From Candidatus Latescibacterota bacterium (lineage in GTDB: Bacteria; Latescibacterota; UBA2968; UBA8231): 64,000 nucleotides of DNA. Of the stretch, positions 7,661 to 16,147 are shown in pieces. The notes under the pieces were generated by a model. The model was not told the origin of the DNA. It ran no database searches and was given only the letters and a program-made list of their open reading frames with translations. Position 1 is the stretch's first letter. Each line of letters starts with the position of its first letter. The DNA lies in contig JAJDUT010000010.1 of the NCBI GenBank assembly GCA_022826515.1, forward strand, positions 1 to 64,000, in the 5' to 3' direction. Made by a program: the position numbers and the translations under genes.

Positions 7661-8824
7661 TCAATAGGTGTGGGCTAGCAAAGGCCGGCCCGGCACTAGC
7701 TCTTGCAAAAATTCGCCGCAGGGCAGGCAGCGTATTCCCTGTATCTCGATCCGCTCATCGCCCCTATACAGCAAGCATACCTCGGCTTCGGGATAGTCTT
7801 GTTTGAAAGCGCGCAGACCGTTGAGATCGCTCAGGCGAATGGTGCGGGTGTTTTTGACTTCTATGGCCCAAAAGCCTTCCGAACCGTAGAGGATAAAATC
7901 GACTTCCCTTCCCGACTTGGTGCGCCAAAAGAACAGGGTGTAATGCTCGTCGCCGTACGCGTTCCAAGCTCGCAGATGCTGGGCCACCAGTCCCTCTAGA
8001 GCACTGCCGTGTATTTCCTCGGGGCGATCTAGCGGGCCGGAAGGCCGCAGCGATTTGAAGACGCCGACATCGAAAAAGTAGAATTTAGGATGGGCGATCA
8101 GGTGTCTTTTGGCCCGCTTGGTAAACACCGGCACCCGAAAACACAACAACAGATCTTCCAAAATGTCGATGTACCCCTCAACGGTTTTCCGCTCGACTTG
8201 GCACTCCCTAGCGACCGCAGCAACACTCAGGACCGATCCATGCGAAAAGCTGATGGCTTCCAAAAAGCGCGAGAAGTTGCCGACGTTGCGCACCAAGCCT
8301 TCCATCTGAACTTCTTCTCGCAGGTAAAGAGCGGCATACGCGCCGAGCGCCTCGGCCGGAGATGCTGAATCCACAACCAAGGGCACAAGCCCAAAGCGCA
8401 GGGCGTGCGCTAGGTCAAAAGTAGCCCCGAGTTCAGCGGCCATAAAAGGGTGCATGGTCTTGAGCACAGCTCGTCCAGCCAGTAGGTCAACCCCGGTGCG
8501 TTTCAGTTTTCTCGCGCTAGAGCCAGTGAGGACGAACCTGAGCGATCTGTGCTGCTCGATGAGCTGGTGGACTACGTCGAGTAACTCGGGGAGCTTTTGT
8601 ACCTCGTCAATGATGACAGTGTCCTTGGCGGGATTGCCGGCGATAAGCTCCCGCAGGCGTTCGGGCCGGGCCGCGTAGAGCCGATAGGTCTCTGGAGCGA
8701 GCAGATCCACGAGCAAGGCGTCCGGCAAATGGGCATGGAGCCAGGTCGATTTGCCTGTGCCGCGAGGACCAAAAAGAAAAAAACTGGTCTCCGATGCCTG
8801 GAAAAATCGCCTCTTTATTTCCAT
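7661..8824 (-). CDS. AAA-type ATPase with DUF4143 domain
   Basis: The protein has 387 residues. The N-terminal P-loop is GPRGTGKST (about 19-27), with VIIDEVQ as Walker B and LTGSSARKL as sensor. The middle part has the winged-helix region of the DUF4143 family. The C-terminal half holds an EVDF ... AIEVKNT pattern like a PD-(D/E)xK nuclease fold core. These proteins are widespread, probably horizontally mobile, and of unknown role; toxin-like or defence roles are suggested. It is preceded by an inverted repeat at 8836-8858 that may be its own control site. Confidence 0.8.
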   Translation of the reverse strand: MEIKRRFFQASETSFFLFGPRGTGKSTWLHAHLPDALLVDLLAPETYRLYAARPERLRELIAGNPAKDTVIIDEVQKLPELLDVVHQLIEQHRSLRFVLTGSSARKLKRTGVDLLAGRAVLKTMHPFMAAELGATFDLAHALRFGLVPLVVDSASPAEALGAYAALYLREEVQMEGLVRNVGNFSRFLEAISFSHGSVLSVAAVARECQVERKTVEGYIDILEDLLLCFRVPVFTKRAKRHLIAHPKFYFFDVGVFKSLRPSGPLDRPEEIHGSALEGLVAQHLRAWNAYGDEHYTLFFWRTKSGREVDFILYGSEGFWAIEVKNTRTIRLSDLNGLRAFKQDYPEAEVCLLYRGDERIEIQGIRCLPCGEFLQELVPGRPLLAHTY

Positions 8825-8835
8825 TTTTACTTCTT

Positions 8836-8858
8836 TTTTGGAATTATTAACTCCAAAA
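8836..8858. promoter_or_regulatory. Inverted repeat TTTTGGA-N9-TCCAAAA upstream of the DUF4143 ATPase
   Basis: Perfect 7-bp arms lie 12 bases upstream of the ATPase start on the minus strand, in the most AT-rich part of the gap. It could be an operator or an mRNA hairpin near the ribosome site. The rest of the gap to 9014 shows nothing recognisable. Confidence 0.4.
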
Positions 8859-9014
8859 TACCACTTAATGCCCGTCTGTCAAGCAAACTGCTATGTCGAT
8901 GCAGCTTGTTGAATGCGCTGTTGATCGAAGAGGGGCTATCGCGCCGTCAGTGGCGGCGGACACTCAGCCGTAGAAACTGTCTGATTCGGGGAAAGATGCG
9001 TGCCGCGTCAAATG

Positions 9015-9761
9015 CTATGCCCGGCGCTGGTACGCAATGGCGTAAAAAGCCTGCGACCGGCCGCTGCGGTTCGGCTCGCTGCGGTGCCAGGTGTAATTGC
9101 TGAAGAACAGTCCATCCCCCGGCCTAGTGGCGATTAGCTCCTCCCGATCAAAATCCACCTGCTCTAGAGGCACTCGATGGCGTTTGAAAGGCTGGAAGCC
9201 GTCGTCGCCCACGTGGCCCATGGGCGGATCGTCGTAGTACGATTCGTGCTCGATGAGCTGCCAACCCTGGTGGCTGGTCGGCATCACGGCCAAGGCGCTG
9301 GCTTCTACTCCGACCTCCGTCAAGGGAATCCAACAGTTGCACCCCAACTCTGGCGCTATTTTCCAGTAGAACGAGTCTTGATGGAAATAGCTGCGACCCC
9401 CCTGCTCTTCGACGATCGCGGCGTGCTTGACCCCTATCTGATCGGTAAACCGTTCCACTGGCCCTTCCAGCAGACCCGCCATGACTTCGGCCAAGCGCGG
9501 ATGGTCGGCGACCTGTGCGAACACCTCCTCCTGGCTGGCCGGCTGCTGAATACCGCCCGGCAGCGGACTGCCCCCAGCGGCTTTATAACGGCTTGGATCA
9601 AGCACTTGGAAATGCCTCTCCGACCAGTCGGGTAAGTCCCCGGCTATTTCCATAGTGCGCTGGCGAGCGGCCTCGATCAGATCGTCCGGGATCAATTCTT
9701 CGACTAGGCAATACCCTTCTTCGCGGTACTGCCGCAAATGCGTCTCTGTCGCTAAAACCAT
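9015..9761 (-). CDS. PhyH-family Fe(II)/2-oxoglutarate dioxygenase (b)
   Basis: The protein has 248 residues. The metal-binding HxD is in YFHQDSFYW, the distal histidine in SNYTWHRSEPN, and the C-terminal arginine in SGRSQAFYAI. It also has ALAVMPTSHQG, the beta-helix segment preceding the second half. Length and order match PhyH proteins. The start has GGAGGA upstream. It is followed on the same strand by no close gene; the Eis-like gene lies upstream with a 32-base gap, so the two may be co-transcribed. Confidence 0.85.
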   Translation of the reverse strand: MVLATETHLRQYREEGYCLVEELIPDDLIEAARQRTMEIAGDLPDWSERHFQVLDPSRYKAAGGSPLPGGIQQPASQEEVFAQVADHPRLAEVMAGLLEGPVERFTDQIGVKHAAIVEEQGGRSYFHQDSFYWKIAPELGCNCWIPLTEVGVEASALAVMPTSHQGWQLIEHESYYDDPPMGHVGDDGFQPFKRHRVPLEQVDFDREELIATRPGDGLFFSNYTWHRSEPNRSGRSQAFYAIAYQRRA

Positions 9762-9793
9762 AATTTCTCCTCCCGCAAGTTATGCGTCTGATC

Positions 9794-10978
9794 CTACCCT
9801 GCCTCGACATCGGAACGGTACGGCACCCGCCCGTGCAACAACGCATCGCAGGCCGCCCCCACCGCCGAACTACCGCCGGTCAAACGCCCCATAGCCCGCG
9901 CTTGAGCCACGGTCAAGCCACCGGCAAACAATTGGGTAAAAGTGTTAATATCGCAACACAGCGCGTCTTTATCCGCCTTTTCCGAAACTTGCACTTGTCC
10001 ACCTTCAGCCTGCACCGTCGCGGCCAGCGGCTTGTCGGCATTCACCACCCAATCGGCGACCTCAAACGAGACCGTCGCCCGCAAATTTTCAGGTGGCTTG
10101 AGATGCGCTAGCGCTTGGGCTACGTCCAGTACGCGCAACGCTAGGTCGTGCTCGACGGAAGCATCAAAACGCTCTGGAAAAGTGCGGAGCAGTAAGCTGT
10201 CAGGCGGCAATTCGAGTCTCAGGGCAGCTACCCCGTCCATATCGGCCAAAGACCGTACAAATTTCAATTGGGCAGCAAAAGAAGCCCCGTGCAACTCCCG
10301 CACGGTAATGCGTTTGCCCTGGCCGCGCCCCATATCCCCTATTAACATCAGAGCCGAGCAATCCACTGCTCCACCCTCCCCCTCCAGCACCCAAAGCTCG
10401 CGCCTTATATCCTCCTTTTGCCAAAACGCTTCCGAGCGCACCGACTGCCCATTCCGCAGTTGCGCTCCCTCGGTGTGCAACCGATGTACGGCACTCGCGT
10501 CCTCCGCAGTCGCCCGCCGCACCTCCCCCACCGTCGCCGTAGCTTGACGGACCAAATCCGGCCATACTCTCAGTTCCAATCTCGGCGCTGGACAAGCCCA
10601 CCCGAACTTGCCGTACCACCTGAAGGAAAAAGGCCACAGCGGACTGACGCAGCAACCGCGTTCCCGCAGTATGTGAATGGCCTGCACCATGAGTCCACCA
10701 GCGTGCCCGCGCCGCTTATGCTTGGGATCGGTAGCCACCCCACCAATGGCTCCAGCCGGAATCTGCGCCGCGCCCCACCACAGCGATTCGGGCTGATAGC
10801 CCAAGGCGCACACCATAGTCCCCTCCCCATCAAAGCCAGCCAGCGCCGTCTCATCCTCCCCGTACCAATCTTCGGCGTGTTCCATAAAGGCGCGTCCGGC
10901 CACTAAGCGGGCATGGGGTAAATCCTCTGGTCCTATCTGGCGAACATCTAAGTCTTTATTGTAATGGGGTTGCTGCAT
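9794..10978 (-). CDS. Eis-like GNAT acetyltransferase with SCP2-type C-terminal domain
   Basis: The protein has 394 residues. The N-terminal GNAT domain has GGVATDPKHKRRGHAGGLM (the acetyl-CoA loop R-x-x-G-x-A/G), FSFRWYGKFGW follows as in Eis proteins, and the C-terminal part (about 290-394) resembles an SCP2 sterol-carrier fold. Eis-family proteins acetylate amines on aminoglycosides or proteins; the substrate here is unknown. ATG at 10978 is chosen over an upstream in-frame start because GAGAGGAG precedes it at good spacing. A palindromic site at 11015-11035 and a minus-strand TATAAT overlap its likely promoter. Confidence 0.75.
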   Translation of the reverse strand: MQQPHYNKDLDVRQIGPEDLPHARLVAGRAFMEHAEDWYGEDETALAGFDGEGTMVCALGYQPESLWWGAAQIPAGAIGGVATDPKHKRRGHAGGLMVQAIHILRERGCCVSPLWPFSFRWYGKFGWACPAPRLELRVWPDLVRQATATVGEVRRATAEDASAVHRLHTEGAQLRNGQSVRSEAFWQKEDIRRELWVLEGEGGAVDCSALMLIGDMGRGQGKRITVRELHGASFAAQLKFVRSLADMDGVAALRLELPPDSLLLRTFPERFDASVEHDLALRVLDVAQALAHLKPPENLRATVSFEVADWVVNADKPLAATVQAEGGQVQVSEKADKDALCCDINTFTQLFAGGLTVAQARAMGRLTGGSSAVGAACDALLHGRVPYRSDVEAG

Positions 10979-11014
10979 TGAGATTCTCCTCTCTATGGCA
11001 TTGTCCACCCTGCA

Positions 11015-11035
11015 CGAGTATCGCTATTATACTCG
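11015..11035. promoter_or_regulatory. Inverted repeat CGAGTAT-N7-ATACTCG between divergent genes
   Basis: Perfect 7-bp arms lie between the Eis-like gene (minus) and the sialidase-like gene (plus). A minus-strand TATAAT runs across the distal arm (complement of ATTATA), with no good -35 at 17 bases. It is a candidate operator controlling one or both divergent genes. Confidence 0.45.
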
Positions 11036-11101
11036 CGACCTTTTCAAATAATTAAGACATACGCACCGCACAATGAAAAGCGACCAACTTGGAGCGTCAA
11101 A

Positions 11102-12226
11102 ATGAAAATCACCAATCGCGGCATCATCAACCGCGGCGAACCCAATACGCCGCGCGCCTTTTCGACCTTTCCCGCACTCATCCCGCTGGCCGACGGCTCG
11201 CTGCTGTCCACCTATCGTGTCGGCAGCACCAAGGATTCAGCGGACGGCACAATCGAACTGAAGCGCTCGGACGATGGCGGGCAGTCTTGGAGCGACCCCG
11301 CAACCCCTTTTGCCACGACCTTAAACGGGCTGAACGGCTCGATCAGGGTCGGCTATATCACCGACCTAGGCAACGGCCACTTGTTGCTCGCCGCCATGTG
11401 GGTGGACCGCCAGACCTATCCGGGCCAACCACTCTTCAACGAAGAGACCGAAGGCTGCCTGCCGATGGAGATCGTCTTGGCCGATTCCCACGACCTAGGG
11501 CGCACCTGGTCCGACTGGCGCGTCGTGCCCGTCCCCCCGGATGTTGGCCCGCCCAGCCTGACCAACCCCGTACTCATCCTGCCCAGCGGTCGGCTGGCCT
11601 TGAGCATCGAGACCAATAAAACCTATTTGGACCGGGGCCAGTGGCTGCAGCGAGTGGTGTATTTGTACTCTGAAGATCAGGGCCAGACCTGGAGCGATCC
11701 CGTCACCACCTGCCAAGACCCCACCGGCCGCATCTTCAACTGGGACCAGCGCGCTGGCGTCTCCCCCGACGGCCGCGTAGTCACCTTCACCTGGACCTAC
11801 GACCGGCAGACGACCCAATACCTCAACATTCAGCGCCACCTCAGCTCAGACGAAGGCGCGACTTGGTCTGCCCCCGATGATCTCGGTTTTCCAGACCAAG
11901 CCGCGCATCCAGCCATTTTGCCCGACGGCCGCGTGGTCTTGGCTTGGGTCGATCGCTTCCAGTCGCACTCGATCCGCGCCCGCTTAGCCCCGGCGGCAGA
12001 CGCCCCTTTTGACGCGACCACCGAAGTAGAACTGTACCGCCAGACAGTCGAATCCTCACAAACCGCTGCCGGCCAAGGAGACACCGGCGACCTGCTGGCC
12101 GAAATGGGCTTGTGGAGTTTTGGCCTACCCTTTTCAGCAGCCCTGCCCGACGGCGACGTCATGGTCGTCTATTACGCCGGCGACGACGCCTGCATGGAAG
12201 TGCGCTGGGCCCGTTTGTCTCTATAG
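11102..12226 (+). CDS. Sialidase-like BNR/Asp-box beta-propeller protein
   Basis: The protein has 374 residues and no signal peptide. At least four Asp-box motifs (S-x-D-x-G-x-x-W) are visible: SDDGGQSWSDP, SHDLGRTWSDW, SEDQGQTWSDP and SSDEGATWSAP. This is the six-bladed sialidase propeller. Exo-alpha-sialidase or a related glycosidase/lyase activity on uronate or sialic-acid sugars is possible. A cytoplasmic location would imply action on imported oligosaccharides. The start is set by TTGGAGCG before ATG. A GGAGG just after the stop leads into a short abandoned frame (MATPPLVRIAGTCLSI if read from TTG 12237), which suggests a deleted following gene. Confidence 0.75.
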   Translation: MKITNRGIINRGEPNTPRAFSTFPALIPLADGSLLSTYRVGSTKDSADGTIELKRSDDGGQSWSDPATPFATTLNGLNGSIRVGYITDLGNGHLLLAAMWVDRQTYPGQPLFNEETEGCLPMEIVLADSHDLGRTWSDWRVVPVPPDVGPPSLTNPVLILPSGRLALSIETNKTYLDRGQWLQRVVYLYSEDQGQTWSDPVTTCQDPTGRIFNWDQRAGVSPDGRVVTFTWTYDRQTTQYLNIQRHLSSDEGATWSAPDDLGFPDQAAHPAILPDGRVVLAWVDRFQSHSIRARLAPAADAPFDATTEVELYRQTVESSQTAAGQGDTGDLLAEMGLWSFGLPFSAALPDGDVMVVYYAGDDACMEVRWARLSL

Positions 12227-12260
12227 GAGGACAATTTGGCAACGCCGCCGCTAGTCCGCA

Positions 12261-12467
12261 TTGCTGGCACTTGCCTATCAATCTGAAGTATTTTATTTAT
12301 GGCGTCCAAACCTACCTGATGAAGAAGATAATTTTGTATTAGAAGCGGCTGTTGCAACCAACGCTTTGGTGGTGACTAAAAATACTACTGACTTTCAGAG
12401 GGGTGAGTTGAAATTTCCAGACCTTGTGATTTTGACCCCTCAACAGTTCTGCGATCTGTATCTATAG
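12261..12467 (+). pseudogene. PIN-domain toxin remnant, C-terminal half only
   Basis: The 68 residues keep only the C-terminal half of a PIN_3-type toxin: LPDEEDNFVLEAAVATNA carries the acidic residues of the second half of the active site, then VVTKNTTDF and the closing FPDLVILTPQQFCDLYL. The N-terminal half with the first catalytic aspartate is missing, and the only upstream start is a poor TTG. It would not form an active ribonuclease. The intact RHH gene follows after 16 bases, the usual toxin-antitoxin spacing. GC is lower than in the neighbours, consistent with acquired DNA. Confidence 0.7.
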
Positions 12468-12483
12468 CCAATGGAGAAAGACC

Positions 12484-12750
12484 ATGAGCGCGATTTCTGT
12501 AAGATTGCCAGATGAACTAAAAGACAAAGCGATGCGGCTGGCCAAAAAGAAAAACATGTCTTTTAACAGTCTGGTAAACTATTGGCTTCAAGCGGCTGTC
12601 CAACAGGATGAAACTATCGAGTGGATGAAAAGTCGTCTGAGTGGAAAAAATCCAGATCTCGCACTCGCTAAATTCGGAGTTTTTCTAAAAGAAACGCAGC
12701 CTGGGGATGAGCCAACTCTGGCTGAAATTCAGCAGGCGATGAAAGAATAG
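12484..12750 (+). CDS. Ribbon-helix-helix antitoxin
   Basis: The protein has 88 residues. The N-terminal RHH fold (ISVRLPDELKDKAMRLA, then NMSFNSLVNYWLQAAV) is a DNA-binding dimerisation domain, and the acidic C-terminal tail would wrap a toxin. AATGGAG precedes the ATG. Its partner would be the PIN protein upstream, now truncated, so this appears to be a surviving antitoxin. Confidence 0.75.
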   Translation: MSAISVRLPDELKDKAMRLAKKKNMSFNSLVNYWLQAAVQQDETIEWMKSRLSGKNPDLALAKFGVFLKETQPGDEPTLAEIQQAMKE

Positions 12751-12829
12751 CCAAGAACGAGACTCTGCCGCAGGACTGGACGAGGCGTGGCAGACTCCGC
12801 CCGAACTGTGAACAGGAGGACGCTTTCTC

Positions 12830-14272
12830 ATGCAACAGCGCCCCAATCTACTCTACATCCACTCCGACCAGCACAATCCCTACGTCATGGGCTGCGCCGG
12901 TGATCCGGTGGTGGAGACACCGCATTTGGACAGCCTCGCTGCCGAGGGCGTGCAATGCACCCAAGTGTACTGCCCGTCGCCGGTGTGCGTGGCCTCGCGC
13001 ATGGCCATGCTCGCGGGGCGCTACCCCAGCGACATTGAAGTGTGGACCAACAATCAGATCCTCAATTCGGGGGTGCCGACGATGGCCCACGCCATGGGAG
13101 CGGCTGGGTATCGGCCCGTGCTGATCGGCCGCATGCACTCCATAGGTCCCGACCAACTGCACGGCTACATCGCAAGGCCGGTGGGCGACCACTCCTCCAA
13201 TTGGCCCGGCGGGGGACAAGCACCAGCCATGAGCCGCAGCAGTCTAGAACAAGCCGGACCGGGACAGAGCTCGTACCAAGTACACGACGAGGACGTGACC
13301 GCAGCGGCTGTGTACTTTTTAAATCAAATGGGAGTGCAGAAGCGCGCCGGTCAATCCGAAGTCCCCTTCAGCCTCAGCATCGGCTTTATGCTACCGCATT
13401 CTCCCTATTTGGCGCGGCGGCCTCTGTACGATTACTACCGAGCGAAAATTCGCCCACCCACAGTGCGCGAGCCTTTCGGCGATCACCTCCATCCGGCGAT
13501 CCATTGGTGGCGAGCCCACGGCGGATTGCAGGAGATACCCGAAGAATGGGTGCTCAACGCTCGGGCCGCTTACTGGGCCTTGGTCGCCGCAATGGACGAC
13601 ATGATCGGCCGCATTTTAACGGCCCTGCGAGAAAATGACTTGGCCGACAATACCCTAGTGGTGTACAGCTCGGATCACGGCGAATTGGTCGGCGAGCACG
13701 ACTTGTGGATGAAGCGGACTTTTTACGAAGAGTCGGCCAAAGTGCCAGCCATTCTCTCTTGGCCCGGCGTATTGCCGGAGGGGACGCAATGCGACCGGGT
13801 CATGAGCGCCTTGGACCTCAACGCTACCATGCTCCAAGCCCTAGGTGCCCCACCCTTACCCAATTCGCCGGGACGGTCGGCGCTGGAGTTGCTGCGCACG
13901 GGACAGAGCGATTGGGAGGACGTAGCCTTCTCGGAATACGCCCTGCGCGAAGGCCAAGTGCAGCGCATGGTGCGCCGCGGGCCGTGGAAGCTGATCTACC
14001 ACTGGCGAGAGCGCCCCCAGTTGTTCAACCTAGAAGAGGACCCCCAAGAGCGAGTGGACCGGGCCACCGACCCAGAATGCCAAGAGTTGGTAGCCGAGTT
14101 GACCAACTTAGTCTTAGACGGATGGGATCCGGCTCATGTCGCGGCGCGGCTAGAGGCACGGCAGGCGGATATCGACTTGATCCGCGCCTGGGCCGAACAG
14201 ACCAACGCGCCCGACCAGTTCCGCTGGGATCAGCGGCCGAATATGACCTATCGGGAGCCTCTATCTGGTTGA
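12830..14272 (+). CDS. Sulfatase (type I, formylglycine-dependent)
   Basis: The protein has 480 residues, a typical size. The metal motif HSDQHN is at 11-16, the modified cysteine C53 in CVASR (C-x-A-x-R form of the sulfatase signature), then GRYP, and YSSDHGELVGEHDLW supplies the other metal ligands. Arylsulfatase-family enzymes remove sulfate from sugars or aromatic compounds, and C53 must be converted to formylglycine by an FGE or anSME encoded elsewhere. There is no signal peptide, so a cytoplasmic role on imported substrate is likely. AACAGGAGG precedes the start. Confidence 0.85.
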   Translation: MQQRPNLLYIHSDQHNPYVMGCAGDPVVETPHLDSLAAEGVQCTQVYCPSPVCVASRMAMLAGRYPSDIEVWTNNQILNSGVPTMAHAMGAAGYRPVLIGRMHSIGPDQLHGYIARPVGDHSSNWPGGGQAPAMSRSSLEQAGPGQSSYQVHDEDVTAAAVYFLNQMGVQKRAGQSEVPFSLSIGFMLPHSPYLARRPLYDYYRAKIRPPTVREPFGDHLHPAIHWWRAHGGLQEIPEEWVLNARAAYWALVAAMDDMIGRILTALRENDLADNTLVVYSSDHGELVGEHDLWMKRTFYEESAKVPAILSWPGVLPEGTQCDRVMSALDLNATMLQALGAPPLPNSPGRSALELLRTGQSDWEDVAFSEYALREGQVQRMVRRGPWKLIYHWRERPQLFNLEEDPQERVDRATDPECQELVAELTNLVLDGWDPAHVAARLEARQADIDLIRAWAEQTNAPDQFRWDQRPNMTYREPLSG

Positions 14273-14318
14273 TCCCCCACCTTCAGACGCCTATATTGCC
14301 CGCGCCAGGAGCATCCCC

Positions 14319-15116
14319 ATGAGCACAGAACTTTTCGACTTGACCGGCCAAGTTGCCGTGGTGATTGGCGGAGCCCGCGATTTGGGCCGCGACATGGCCG
14401 AGAGCCTAGCCGACGCCGGCTGCCATCTAGCCATTACGTCGCGCCAAGAAGCCAGTGCCCAAGCCACTGCCGATCATCTCAAAGAGACCTACGGCTGTGA
14501 GGTGTACAGCGCCGCCCTCGACATCTGCGACCACGCCGCCCTCAGCCAATTAGCCCAAGACGTGCACCAGTGGCAAGGCCGCGTCGATGTGGTGGTCAAC
14601 AACGCCGGCGGCGGCTTGGGGCTTTCTACCACCGATCCGTTCGAGCGCGAGCCAGCAGACGCCCGCCTGCTCATCGACACCAATTTGACCGGCCCCCTCT
14701 TCTCCTGCCAGATCTTCGGCCGCATCATGGCCGAACAAGGCTCGGGCTCTATTATCAACATCGCCTCCATCGCCGGTCTAGTCGGCCGCGACCGCCGCAT
14801 GTACGAGCACACTGGCTTGGGCCAGCAACCGCTCGACTACGCCGCAGCCAAAGCCGGCGTCATCGGTCTGACGATGGACGCGGCCGCCTATTTAGCTCCT
14901 ATGGGAGTGCGGGTCAACGCCATCTCGCCCGGCGGCTTTGAGCGCGGCCAACCCCAAGCCTTTATCGACGCATACAGCAACGCCACCGCCTTGGGCCGCA
15001 TGGGCCGCGACGGCATGGACCTAAAGGGAGCGGTGCGCTTTTTGGCCTCGCCCGCCGCCGACTATATCACTGGGCACAACTTGGTGGTGGACGGCGGCTT
15101 CTGCATGTGGAAGTAA
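14319..15116 (+). CDS. Short-chain dehydrogenase/reductase (SDR)
   Basis: The protein has 265 residues. The NAD(P)-binding motif is in VVIGGARDLGRDMA, NNAGGGLG is the structural motif, and catalytic Y-x-x-x-K is in LDYAAAKAG, with the usual C-terminal VRVNAISPGGF and DGGFCMWK. It lies 47 bases after the sulfatase and is probably co-transcribed. It resembles gluconate 5-dehydrogenase or sugar-alcohol dehydrogenases, but the substrate is not fixed by sequence. Confidence 0.85.
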   Translation: MSTELFDLTGQVAVVIGGARDLGRDMAESLADAGCHLAITSRQEASAQATADHLKETYGCEVYSAALDICDHAALSQLAQDVHQWQGRVDVVVNNAGGGLGLSTTDPFEREPADARLLIDTNLTGPLFSCQIFGRIMAEQGSGSIINIASIAGLVGRDRRMYEHTGLGQQPLDYAAAKAGVIGLTMDAAAYLAPMGVRVNAISPGGFERGQPQAFIDAYSNATALGRMGRDGMDLKGAVRFLASPAADYITGHNLVVDGGFCMWK

Positions 15117-15133
15117 CGTCTCAGAGGATAAGC

Positions 15134-15256
15134 CATGGCGACGCCCCCTTGGTGCTGCCAGTGTCGTGCTATTGGCGACCCCAAGACGAGGATATTCCGC
15201 TCAAAGCTTGGGCGGAGAATTATCGGTCTAACTTAAAGGAGGAGACCGTCCCGTGA
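15134..15256 (+). pseudogene. C-terminal remnant coupled to the next PhyH gene
   Basis: An open frame without its own start reads DAPLVLPVSCYWRPQDEDIP, then LKAWAENYRSNLKEETVP and a stop. Its TGA overlaps the GTG of PhyH (c) as GTGA, a 4-base overlap typical of true coupled genes. The fragment therefore looks like the tail of a gene that once preceded PhyH (c); the body is gone and the SDR now sits next to it. I do not recognise the family. Confidence 0.4.
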
Positions 15257-16047
15257 CCCAACAAACCCTGCGCCACCTCACCCCCGATCAAGTCGAACGC
15301 TTCTACCTCGACGGCTGCCTGACCGTCGAAGATGTGCTGACCCCCGACGAGGTCGCTTCTTTAGCGGCCCATACCGACCGCATCGCCACCGGCGAACTCG
15401 ACCACATCCCCGATACCAGCATCCAGCTCGAACCCGTCTTCCGCCGCGGCGAAAAAGCCGTCACCGACCAAGTGCTATCCGTACGCAAACTGTACAACAT
15501 AGCGGTGTACGACGACGTAATGTGGGCCCACGTCACCCACCCCAAAATCGCCGACATCATCGCCGACCTGCTCGGCACCTCCGACATCAAGATGTACGGC
15601 GACCAGCTTTTTATGAAAGCTCCGCGCACGGGCTCGGCGCAGGGCTGGCATCAAGACTCGGCCTCTTGGCGCGACATTTTCCCCATGGACTTGGTCTCCG
15701 CTTGGACTGCCATTGACGCGGCCACCCTCGACAACGGCTGCCTCAACTTTGCCCCGGGCACTCACCGCTGGGGCATGTTGCGGGGCGAGCGCTTGGCTCC
15801 TTTTGTCGCCGATCTGGAAAGCGGCGGCTGGCCCATCCGGCCCGCTCCCCTGCGCGCCGGCAGCATCAGTTTCCACCACAGCCTAACGCTGCACCAGAGC
15901 AATGCCAATCTGACCGGCACGCGGCGCAGGGGCTATGCCGTACACTACATGCGCGCGACTTCCTGGCGCGACGAGGCCGTCACCGACGCGCCCAAGATGC
16001 CGCCCTTTAAGCAGGTGCGGGGTAGGTCTCTTCCCGGGAGGGTTTAA
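15253..16047 (+). CDS. PhyH-family Fe(II)/2-oxoglutarate dioxygenase (c)
   Basis: The protein has 264 residues. HxD is in GWHQDSASW, CLNFAPGTHRWG follows, and the distal histidine is in SLTLHQSNANLTG before an arginine pair. The start is GTG with AAAGGAGGAG upstream. It overlaps by 4 bases a remnant of a preceding gene. The order of motifs is that of a canonical member, and all metal ligands are present. Confidence 0.85.
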   Translation: MTQQTLRHLTPDQVERFYLDGCLTVEDVLTPDEVASLAAHTDRIATGELDHIPDTSIQLEPVFRRGEKAVTDQVLSVRKLYNIAVYDDVMWAHVTHPKIADIIADLLGTSDIKMYGDQLFMKAPRTGSAQGWHQDSASWRDIFPMDLVSAWTAIDAATLDNGCLNFAPGTHRWGMLRGERLAPFVADLESGGWPIRPAPLRAGSISFHHSLTLHQSNANLTGTRRRGYAVHYMRATSWRDEAVTDAPKMPPFKQVRGRSLPGRV

Positions 16048-16147
16048 CCACCCCATTCGGCACCTCAGCCAACGTCGCCCGCGAACTGGCCACTAACCAC
16101 TCACTATGGTACCTTTGGGATAGCATAGATAGCGGCTAGAGGTCTCA

